From Gemmatimonadales bacterium (GTDB lineage Bacteria > Gemmatimonadota > Gemmatimonadetes > Gemmatimonadales > GWC2-71-9), in the NCBI GenBank assembly GCA_004525055.1, contig SPDF01000130.1, positions 1 through 5,631 of the forward strand: 5,631 nt of DNA, in the 5' to 3' direction. This document shows positions 1 through 5,631 of this stretch, piece by piece. The notes beneath the pieces are model-generated. The model did not search any database. It worked only from the letters and a program-made list of their open reading frames with translations, and was not told the origin of the DNA. The position numbers and the translations under genes were made by a program. Each line of letters starts with the position of its first letter. Within the stretch, counting starts at the first letter, position 1.

Positions 1-1907
1 AGCATGTCGAGGTAGCTGTCGAGCAGGCGCTGCAGAAGCTGCCGGCCGATCGCTTCACCTCGGCGGCCGAGTTCGCCGCGGCGCTCCAGGGCCAGGGCAC
101 CGCTTCGATGACACGGGCACGGCCCCGCGGCCCCGCGGCCCAACTGCCCCGCCGCCTCACCTCGGTCCCGCTGCTGGCTGGAGCTGGCCTGCTACTCGCA
201 GCACTGGGGCTCGCCGGTGGGTGGGCGCTCTGGCACCAAAAGCCATCAGCGTTCCCGCCGGTCGTGTCGCGCTTCGCCCAGCCGTTGCCGGACAGCATGG
301 CCTACTTCGAAACTCTCGCGGACCAGATCGTCTATGCGCCCGACTGTTCCGTCTTCGCCTATACCTCGCAGGCCGGAATCGTGCTGCGGTACGCCGATCG
401 TGTCGAGCCGGTGCCAGCACCTGGCGCTCGCCGGGGCACCTTGCCCTTCTTCTCTCCGGATAGTCGGTGGTTAGGCTACCTGGAGGGTCCTCGGCTCATG
501 AAGGTGCCCCTGGCCGGCGGCGCGGCGGTGGCCATCTGTGACTCCTGCCCGGGGTACGCGTTCTCCTGGGGGGGCGATGACTCCGTCCGATATTACGCAG
601 CCGGGGATGCGGAACTCCAGACCCGCCAAATGTTCGACGTGCCGGCCCGGGGCGGCATCCCGCGCGTATTCGCCACGCCCGACAGCGGGTCGGGCGAGGC
701 GTTCCGCTCCCCCGTTCTCCTGCCGGGAGAACGCACCGTGTTGTTCGCACTCTTCAAGGGGAAGACCAGCCGCCTCGCGGCGCTGAACCTCGAGACCGGC
801 GTCATCACCCGCTTCGAGCAGGTCGGGTTTTCTCCCCAGTGGGTGGATCGTGGGTTTGTCGTGCTGGGCAATCAGGACGGCTCGTTGATCGCGTTGCCCT
901 TCGACGCCCGCCGGGCGCGCCCGACCGGCGCCCCGGTGACGCTTGCGAGCGACGTCAACCAGTCCAACTCCTTCGTCACGACCGCTGGAGTGTCGGCCTC
1001 AGGATCCATTGCCTACCCACAGTCGGGGGCCAGCGCCCTGCGTCAGTTGATGCTCGTGTCGCGTGCAGGGCAGGCGACGCCGCTGGCCAGCGAACCGAGG
1101 GCATTTGACAATCCCCGCTTTTCGCCGGATGGCCGCCGGATCGCGGTGACCATCAGGGTGACCGACGGCCCCGGGCGCGATGTCTGGGTGTTCGATATCG
1201 CGCAGCGATCCTGGTCCCGGCTGACGACCGACGGCCTCAGCGATCTCCCGATCTGGACCCCGAATGGCCGGCGCGTGGTGTTCTCGAGTAATTCCGACCT
1301 CTGGTGGGTCGCGGCGGACGGGAGTGCGCAGGCCGAAAGCCTCTACGTCGCCAATGGGGGGAGAGTCCCCGGAAGTGTCACGCCCGACGGTCGGAGTGTG
1401 GTGTTCCAGGAGTATGCCAGCGGGAGCGACGGCATTCGAACCATGATATTTGATTCGGCCCCGGCCTCGCGCATGATGCTTCCTGCCGCATTCAACGAGT
1501 CAGAAGTGGCCCTCTCCCCGGACGGGCGCTGGCTGGCCTACCAGTCCGACGAGGCGAACCGGATGGAGGTGTACGTCCGGCCCTATCCGGGCCCGGGGGG
1601 GCGCGTGTCGGTCTCGTTGCTGGGCGGCACGGAGCCGGCCTGGTCGCGGGACGGACGCGAACTGTACTACCGCTCGGGCGATAGCCTGATGGCTGCCGCC
1701 GTCTCTCTCGCTCCCACCTTCGCCGTGACCGGACGTCGCGTCCTGTTCACCGGTGCCTTCGTGCGTGCTGCCAATTCCCGTGAGTATGACCCGGCACCCG
1801 ATGGGCAGCGCTTCGTGATGATCCGCGGCGGCACCACGCAGTCCACGTTGATCATCCTGAACGATGTGTTCGAGCGGTTGGTGTACGAGCGGGAGTTGAA
1901 GAAGTAG
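1..1907 (+). CDS. Ser/Thr protein kinase C-terminal part with TM helix and PD40/TolB-like beta-propeller (5' partial)
   Basis: The frame is open to the left edge (first full codon at base 3) and ends with TAG at 1905-1907. The first ~30 residues (VEQALQKLPADRFTSAAEF) match the last kinase helices, with the usual PADRF arginine motif, so the catalytic part lies upstream. A hydrophobic helix (bases about 156-233, LLAGAGLLLAALGLAGGWAL) follows an Arg-rich stretch, predicting a cytoplasmic kinase and an exported C-terminus. The rest is a beta-propeller with repeated PD40-type turns. Counting the Met at base 108 as residue 1, they are FFSPDSRWLGY 114, RFSPDGRRIAV 337, IWTPNGRRVVF 382, SVTPDGRSVVF 423, ALSPDGRWLAY 468, AWSRDGRELYY 511 and DPAPDGQRFVM 561. 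Family knowledge: such propellers are thought to bind ligands or proteins; this one's partner is unknown. The ATG at 108 is rejected as the start because kinase sequence continues upstream of it. The domain call is secure; the signal sensed is not. Confidence 0.9.
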   Translation, partial: HVEVAVEQALQKLPADRFTSAAEFAAALQGQGTASMTRARPRGPAAQLPRRLTSVPLLAGAGLLLAALGLAGGWALWHQKPSAFPPVVSRFAQPLPDSMAYFETLADQIVYAPDCSVFAYTSQAGIVLRYADRVEPVPAPGARRGTLPFFSPDSRWLGYLEGPRLMKVPLAGGAAVAICDSCPGYAFSWGGDDSVRYYAAGDAELQTRQMFDVPARGGIPRVFATPDSGSGEAFRSPVLLPGERTVLFALFKGKTSRLAALNLETGVITRFEQVGFSPQWVDRGFVVLGNQDGSLIALPFDARRARPTGAPVTLASDVNQSNSFVTTAGVSASGSIAYPQSGASALRQLMLVSRAGQATPLASEPRAFDNPRFSPDGRRIAVTIRVTDGPGRDVWVFDIAQRSWSRLTTDGLSDLPIWTPNGRRVVFSSNSDLWWVAADGSAQAESLYVANGGRVPGSVTPDGRSVVFQEYASGSDGIRTMIFDSAPASRMMLPAAFNESEVALSPDGRWLAYQSDEANRMEVYVRPYPGPGGRVSVSLLGGTEPAWSRDGRELYYRSGDSLMAAAVSLAPTFAVTGRRVLFTGAFVRAANSREYDPAPDGQRFVMIRGGTTQSTLIILNDVFERLVYERELKK

Positions 1908-1914
1908 AAAACAA

Positions 1915-1977
1915 GATTCCGCTTGAGCTCGTAGCTAAGGCGACGGCTCGGCTGATGTCGCTGAAGCGACACGAGCC
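1915..1977 (+). repeat. Intergenic hairpin repeat, copy A
   Basis: This element starts 7 bases after the stop of the upstream propeller gene. Bases 1944-1971 are identical (28 of 28) to the reverse complement of 5114-5141. Weaker similarity continues back to about 1915 (23 of 37 ungapped matches over 1915-1951, counted by hand), so the unit is about 57 bp. It folds on itself: TGTCGC 1956-1961 pairs with GCGACA 1966-1971 around a TGAA loop. An outer stem pairs GGCTCG 1945-1950 with CGAGCC 1972-1977, leaving a 5-base bulge GCTGA. Position and structure would suit an mRNA 3' end or a REP-like dispersed repeat. There is no T-tract, so it is not a standard intrinsic terminator. Confidence 0.75.
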
Positions 1978-1993
1978 ACATCACATGTTGTTC

Positions 1994-2074
1994 CTTTGCG
2001 TTCTTTGCGTTTCTTAGCGTCTTTGCATCTTTGCGTTAAAAGCTGTTCAACGCAAAGACGCAAAGAGCGCGAAG
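1994..2074. repeat. CTTTGCGT / ACGCAAAG iterated and inverted repeat
   Basis: The left arm holds units related to CTTTGCGT at 1994, 2003, 2013 (CTTAGCGT), 2021 (CTTTGCAT) and 2029, spaced 8-10 bases. The right arm holds the reverse form at 2049-2057 and 2058-2065, then a degenerate unit GCGCGAAG to 2074. Bases 2021-2037 pair with 2049-2065 over 17 positions with one mismatch (2027 against 2059), around an 11-base loop at 2038-2048. The stretch is visibly richer in A/T than the genes around it. Runs of CGCAAAG units occur between genes in many environmental bacterial genomes, as I recall; their function is not known to me. The hairpin ends 22 bases before the start codon of the next gene, so it would lie in its 5' leader if transcription begins upstream. 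Confidence 0.75.
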
Positions 2075-2084
2075 GGCTCTTCTT

Positions 2085-2089
2085 GGGAG
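2085..2089 (+). promoter_or_regulatory. Ribosome binding site for the TTG start at 2097
   Basis: GGGAG lies 7 bases before TTG 2097, a good Shine-Dalgarno distance. It decides the start: the first in-frame ATG is at 2175, inside the kinase glycine-rich loop, and starting there would remove the first strand of the N-lobe. Confidence 0.7.
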
Positions 2090-2096
2090 TAATCGG

Positions 2097-5066
2097 TTGA
2101 CCGACCCCCTGCCCCGCCTCACCGCCGCCCTCGCCGACCGCTACCGCATCGAGCGGGAGCTGGGCCAGGGGGGCATGGCCACGGTGTATCTCGCCGAGGA
2201 CCTGAAGCACAGGCGGAAGGTGGCCATCAAGGTCCTGAAGCCGGAGCTTGCCGCAGCACTCGGTGGAGATCGGTTCCTCAGAGAAATCGAGACGACGGCG
2301 GGGCTGCATCATCCGAACATCCTCCCGCTCTTTGACAGCGGAGAGGTGGAGAAGCGGGAACACGGGGAGGGAGGCCTCCTCTACTTCGTCATGCCGCTGG
2401 TCGAAGGAGAGTCGCTCCGCGACCGACTTGACCGCGAGAAGCAGCTCCCCATCGATGACGCATTGCACATCACCCGGGAGGTCGCCGATGCCCTCTCCTA
2501 TGCGCATGCCCACGGCATCGTCCACCGCGATATCAAACCTGAGAACATCATGCTCGAGGGCGGGCATGCGATCGTCACGGATTTCGGCATTGCCAAGGCG
2601 GTGACCGCTGCCGGAACCGAAACGCTGACCCTGACGGGAATGGCCATCGGCACGCCACACTACATGAGCCCGGAGCAGTCCGCCGGTGAGCGAATCATCG
2701 ACGGGAGGAGTGATGTGTACGCGCTGGGCTGTGTCTTGTTCGAAATGCTCACGGGAGGGCCACCGTTCACCGGCAGCAGCGCCCAGGCCATTATCGGTCA
2801 CACCATCGGCACTCCACCGCCGTCAGCCCGCTCACGACGCAGTACCCTGTCGGCGGAAATCGACGCGGCCATCACTCGTGCTCTCGCCAAGGATCCTGCC
2901 CAGAGATTCGCGACGCCGCAGGAGCTGGTGGAGGCCTGTTCCTCCCCTCCCACCGCAGGCCCCAGCCGTCGATGGCTGGTAGCCGGGGCACTGGTCACTG
3001 TTGTGCTTGTGGCCGCCGTGGCCTTCCCGATGTGGCAGAGCGGCCAGACCGCCCGAGCGCGGACCCTCCTCCCCACGATTGAAGCGCTGGCATCACAGGG
3101 CCAGTACCCTGAGGCGTACGAGCTGGCGCTGCGTGCGGAGCGGAGGCTCGCCGGGGACACGACCCTGACGCGGCTCCTCGAGTCAATCTCCAATCTCTTG
3201 ACCATCACGACCGACCCTGAAGAGGCCAGCGTCCACCTCCAGCGTCTCTCTGCAGACTCTGGCGGTGGAGTCGGTGCCGACAGCGTATTCCTCGGCCTCA
3301 CTCCCGTGACCGATCACCGGATGGCGCGCGCCGAGTACCGGGTGGTCGTACGGAAAGAGGGGTACGCACCGCTCGAGCGCCTCGTGTCGAGCGAACTGGG
3401 GCGGTCGGAGTTCGTCGCCGATGCCCACCGGGTAGAACTGGCGCTCCGACTCCTGCCACTCGAATCCGTACCGAACGGTATGGTCGTTGTCCCCGGTGGT
3501 CCGTACGCCCTCGTCAGCCCCGACCTGCCACTCGGACTCACCGCCGACCTTCAACCGTTCTTCCTCGATCGGTTTGAAGTCACCAACGCTGACTACGCGG
3601 CATTCCTACGGAGTGCCGGATATGAAACGCCGGCGTCGTGGCGCACGGCGACCACGGCCGGCCTCGGTCCCGGGGATTTCACTGATCGTACCGGCCTGCC
3701 GGGACCACGTGACTGGGTCAGCCAGACACCACCAGCCGGAACGGGGCAACATCCCGTCAGCGGAGTGACCTGGTACGAGGCTTCGGCGTTCTGCGCGGCC
3801 GAGGGGAAGCGTCTCCCAACGGTGTACGAGTGGGAAAAGGCGGCCCGGAACGGGCTGGCGTCACATCGAGGCGTGATCATGCCGTGGGGCTACACCTCGG
3901 CGGCTATTCGCACCAACCGCCGCGCGAATTTCGGCAGCAGCGCGGCGGTGCCAGTGGATGCGCTCCCATTCGGCATCAGTCCCTACGGCGCGTACGCCAT
4001 GGCGGGAAATGTGAAGGAGTGGCTTGCGAACCCGACGGACGGTGGCTTCGCGGTGGCTGGAGGGTCGTGGCAGGACCCCGCCTACCTCTTCTCTGAGGTG
4101 GGTGCGGTGCCGGCCACGGCCGCCTCGCCGGCGATCGGCTTGCGATGCGCCCGTACCTCCGGCTCCCCGAGGCGTGAGGGCGGTCAGGGATCCGAACGGC
4201 TGATACTCGACGTGCCCCCGCCCGCCTACCATCCCGTCGACGATGCCACCTTCCAGACCCTGCTCTCCCATTACCGATATGATCGTCGTCCGGCGAATGC
4301 CCGAGGCCTGGAGCGAGTCGAAACCCAAGACTGGGTTCGGGAGCGACTGTGGGTCGACGGGGTCGGGCGTGACTCCATACTCATCTACCTCTACCTCCCG
4401 AATCGGGCACGGCCGCCGTTCCAGACGTTGGTGTACGTTCCGAGTGGGGGAGCGTTCTTCTTCGAGCCGGCGTGGCAGTCCACCGAGCACGAACTCGGAC
4501 CGCTCATCAAGGGGGGGCGGGCCGTCCTTCTGGTGGTGCTCCAAGGGATGATCGAACGCCCCTGGCCGGCTGCTTTCGCGCTACCTCCAAGCCCCTCGGT
4601 GGGTTTTCGGGACCTGATGGTCCGGCACGCCACGGAACTCCGGCTCGGCATGGACTATCTGGAGACGCGGAACGATATCGACCCGGAGCGGCTGGCCTAC
4701 GTTGGACTGAGCTTCGGTGCGGGATCCCGGCTCCCGTTCGCCGCGGTGGATGACCGCTTTCGCAGCGTGGTCCTGATCGGGGCGGGGATCGATGAACGGA
4801 GCCAGCCCACCTTGCCGGAGGCGGCCAATTTCAACTTTGCACCGCATATTACGCCTCCGAAGTTGATGCTGAACGGACGGCAGGACGAGGAGCACCCCTG
4901 GAATACCCGCGCCCGGCCCCTGTGGGAGTTGCTGCGAGAGCCGAAGGAGTTGGTACTCCTGGATGGCGTCGGCCACCATCCTCCGGTCGAGATGCGAGTG
5001 CCACTGATCAACACCTTCCTCGACCGAACTCTGGGGCCAGTCCTGCGCAGTTCGCCTCAGAACTGA
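2097..5066 (+). CDS. Ser/Thr kinase - TM - PEGA-like - SUMF1/FGE-like - alpha/beta hydrolase fusion protein
   Basis: 989 residues from TTG, complete. The kinase (about 16-280) has all key residues: glycine loop GQGGMATV 23-30, Lys45 (VAIK), probable helix-C Glu63, HRDIKPEN with Asp145, DFG 162-164 and SPE 191-193. The activation loop has several Thr (174, 176, 178, 180, 186). One TM helix spans about 293-313. Residues 317-366 look like TPR-type helices; 368-430 resemble PEGA (LTITTDPEEASV, then FLGLTPV and VVRKEGYAPLE). A SUMF1/FGE-like domain spans about 460-688 (FFLDRFEVTNADYAAF, GKRLPTVYEWEKAAR, AMAGNVKEW, AGGSW, IGLRCAR) but lacks the two catalytic FGE cysteines. The C-terminus (about 700-980) is an alpha/beta hydrolase with GLSFG nucleophile Ser872, probable Asp930 and His960. 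Predicted topology is kinase inside, the rest outside. It resembles proteins annotated as bifunctional kinase/formylglycine-generating enzyme; the substrate is unknown. Lipase/peptidase-like or esterase activity is possible. Confidence 0.93.
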   Translation: MTDPLPRLTAALADRYRIERELGQGGMATVYLAEDLKHRRKVAIKVLKPELAAALGGDRFLREIETTAGLHHPNILPLFDSGEVEKREHGEGGLLYFVMPLVEGESLRDRLDREKQLPIDDALHITREVADALSYAHAHGIVHRDIKPENIMLEGGHAIVTDFGIAKAVTAAGTETLTLTGMAIGTPHYMSPEQSAGERIIDGRSDVYALGCVLFEMLTGGPPFTGSSAQAIIGHTIGTPPPSARSRRSTLSAEIDAAITRALAKDPAQRFATPQELVEACSSPPTAGPSRRWLVAGALVTVVLVAAVAFPMWQSGQTARARTLLPTIEALASQGQYPEAYELALRAERRLAGDTTLTRLLESISNLLTITTDPEEASVHLQRLSADSGGGVGADSVFLGLTPVTDHRMARAEYRVVVRKEGYAPLERLVSSELGRSEFVADAHRVELALRLLPLESVPNGMVVVPGGPYALVSPDLPLGLTADLQPFFLDRFEVTNADYAAFLRSAGYETPASWRTATTAGLGPGDFTDRTGLPGPRDWVSQTPPAGTGQHPVSGVTWYEASAFCAAEGKRLPTVYEWEKAARNGLASHRGVIMPWGYTSAAIRTNRRANFGSSAAVPVDALPFGISPYGAYAMAGNVKEWLANPTDGGFAVAGGSWQDPAYLFSEVGAVPATAASPAIGLRCARTSGSPRREGGQGSERLILDVPPPAYHPVDDATFQTLLSHYRYDRRPANARGLERVETQDWVRERLWVDGVGRDSILIYLYLPNRARPPFQTLVYVPSGGAFFFEPAWQSTEHELGPLIKGGRAVLLVVLQGMIERPWPAAFALPPSPSVGFRDLMVRHATELRLGMDYLETRNDIDPERLAYVGLSFGAGSRLPFAAVDDRFRSVVLIGAGIDERSQPTLPEAANFNFAPHITPPKLMLNGRQDEEHPWNTRARPLWELLREPKELVLLDGVGHHPPVEMRVPLINTFLDRTLGPVLRSSPQN

Positions 5067-5067
5067 A

Positions 5068-5088
5068 CATCCCGGCACCGGCGGGATG
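5068..5088 (+). terminator. Hairpin directly after the fusion gene, possible terminator
   Basis: CATCCCG 5068-5074 pairs perfectly with CGGGATG 5082-5088 around a 7-base loop, starting 1 base after the stop codon. The following bases (GTGACGACCAAG) contain no T-run, so a classical Rho-independent terminator is not shown. It could instead stabilise the 3' end or act with Rho. Confidence 0.45.
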
Positions 5089-5113
5089 GTGACGACCAAG
5101 ACCAGGTGGCACC

Positions 5114-5170
5114 TGTCGCTTCAGCGACATCAGCCGAGCCGCGGGTTTACCAGCGACTCACGGCAGAATC
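5114..5170 (-). repeat. Intergenic hairpin repeat, copy B (inverted)
   Basis: Bases 5114-5141 are the exact reverse complement of 1944-1971 (28 bp). Weaker similarity runs on to GAATC at 5166-5170, matching GATTC at 1915-1919 at the same distance, so both copies have the same length on that side. The inner hairpin is kept (TGTCGC 5114-5119 with GCGACA 5124-5129, loop TTCA). The outer stem of copy A is absent because the flank at 5108-5113 differs. The element fills much of the 132-base gap between the fusion gene and the next kinase gene and ends 28 bases before the latter's start codon. Confidence 0.75.
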
Positions 5171-5189
5171 GAAGGCCATTCACAGCCCC

Positions 5190-5193
5190 GGAG
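5190..5193 (+). promoter_or_regulatory. Ribosome binding site for the TTG start at 5199
   Basis: GGAG lies 5 bases before TTG 5199. The frame stays open upstream of this TTG for at least 100 bases, so the start rests on this site and on the match of the encoded N-terminus (MTDPLPRL) to that of the preceding gene. Confidence 0.6.
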
Positions 5194-5198
5194 TCCCA

Positions 5199-5631
5199 TT
5201 GACCGACCCACTGCCCCGCCTCTCCGCCGCCCTCTCCGACCACTACCGCATCGAGCGGGAACTCGGCGCCGGCGGCATGGCCACGGTGTACCTGGCCGAA
5301 GATCTCAAGCACAAGCGCAGGGTGGCCATCAAGGTACTCCGTGCCGAGCTGGCCGCGGTCATCGGTGCGGAGCGGTTCGTCACCGAGATCACCACTACCG
5401 CCAACCTGCAGCATCCGCACATCCTGGCGCTGCATGACAGTGGCGCGGCCGACGGCTTTCTCTACTATGTCATGCCGTATGTGGAAGGGGAGTCGCTGCG
5501 CGACCGGCTGAGCCGGGAGAAGCAGCTGCCGATTGCCGATGCGGTGCGGATTGCCGGCGAGGTGGCCAGCGCGCTCGACTACGCCCACCGCCAGGGCGTC
5601 ATCCACCGCGACATCAAGCCCGAGAACATCC
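5199..5631 (+). CDS. Ser/Thr protein kinase, N-terminal part (3' partial)
   Basis: The window holds 144 codons from TTG and cuts the gene at the right edge. Visible kinase parts are the glycine loop GAGGMATV 23-30, Lys45 in VAIK, HPHIL, the hinge region YYVMPYVEGESL and the catalytic loop HRDIKPEN with Asp138; the DFG motif and everything later lie outside. Against the preceding fusion protein about 106 of 144 aligned residues are identical (hand count, near 74%), with one 7-residue gap after DSG. The first 60 coding bases differ at only 4 positions, so the two genes are tandem paralogues. Its C-terminal module cannot be known from here; in this setting a TM helix followed by a propeller, TPR or enzyme domain is likely. 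The first in-frame ATG (5277) falls inside the glycine loop and would break the fold. Confidence 0.92.
   Translation, partial: MTDPLPRLSAALSDHYRIERELGAGGMATVYLAEDLKHKRRVAIKVLRAELAAVIGAERFVTEITTTANLQHPHILALHDSGAADGFLYYVMPYVEGESLRDRLSREKQLPIADAVRIAGEVASALDYAHRQGVIHRDIKPENI

Noticed and set aside
1994..2074. CRISPR array or tRNA-like structure in the iterated repeat
   Set aside because: The units are only 8-9 bases with almost no spacers, and no cloverleaf or cas gene is present.
2097..2102. TTGACC as a promoter -35 hexamer at both kinase starts
   Set aside because: It is the start codon plus the second codon of a conserved N-terminus, each preceded by a Shine-Dalgarno-like GGAG, and I see no matching -10 box at the right distance.
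1935..2801. Long minus-strand frame of 288 codons across the kinase region
   Set aside because: It is antisense to a kinase with all catalytic motifs, shows no recognisable domain, and runs into both intergenic repeats. High-GC genes commonly leave such open antisense frames.
3861..5099. Minus-strand frames of 227 (3861-4544) and 172 (4581-5099) codons opposite the FGE-like and hydrolase domains
   Set aside because: Compositionally biased, Arg/Gly-rich translations without motifs, opposite well-supported domains in the plus frame.
1944..5141. The 28-bp inverted repeats as ends of an insertion sequence
   Set aside because: No transposase lies between them, each copy is itself a hairpin, and no target-site duplication is evident outside them. 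A mobile segment remains possible but unsupported.
5130..5606. Minus-strand frame of 158 codons at the right end
   Set aside because: It is the antisense of the third kinase gene, whose glycine loop, VAIK and HRD motifs are clear on the plus strand.

Overview
The window is high-GC bacterial DNA with three consecutive plus-strand genes. All three carry, or end, a Hanks-type (PknB-like) serine/threonine protein kinase. The kinase opening (MTDPLPRL, then YRIEREL, GMATVYLAEDLKH, VAIKVL, HPxIL), the TTG starts and the kinase-TM-PD40 propeller architecture are most like what is known from Gemmatimonadota. Related fusions also occur in Acidobacteriota and Planctomycetota. The phylum call rests on remembered family patterns, not on a search.

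Layout. (1) Bases 1-1907: the 3' part of a kinase gene. Only the last kinase helices, one transmembrane helix and a long PD40/TolB-type beta-propeller are inside the window. The reading frame is open to the left edge, so the ATG at 108 is an internal Met, not the start. (2) Bases 1908-2096: a non-coding spacer with two unrelated repeats, a bulged hairpin element (copy A, 1915-1977) and a run of CTTTGCGT-type units that folds back on CGCAAAG units (1994-2074). (3) Bases 2097-5066: a complete 989-residue gene starting at TTG. It encodes kinase, TM helix, TPR-like helices, PEGA-like domain, SUMF1/FGE-like domain and a C-terminal alpha/beta hydrolase. (4) Bases 5067-5198: a spacer with a hairpin directly after the stop and an inverted copy (copy B, 5114-5170) of the hairpin element. 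(5) Bases 5199-5631: the 5' part of a third kinase gene, also starting at TTG, cut by the right edge just after the catalytic loop.

How the genes may work together. Genes 2 and 3 are close paralogues over the kinase N-lobe, so this is a tandem cluster of membrane-anchored kinases with different sensory or enzymatic C-terminal modules. In genes 1 and 2 a single TM helix follows the kinase, which predicts a cytoplasmic kinase and an extracytoplasmic propeller (gene 1) or FGE-like plus hydrolase part (gene 2). The most interesting points are the gene 2 fusion, whose FGE-like domain lacks the two catalytic cysteines while its hydrolase keeps a plausible Ser-Asp-His triad, and the perfect 28-bp inverted repeat that brackets gene 2. 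I see no RNA genes, insertion sequences, CRISPR arrays or phage genes.
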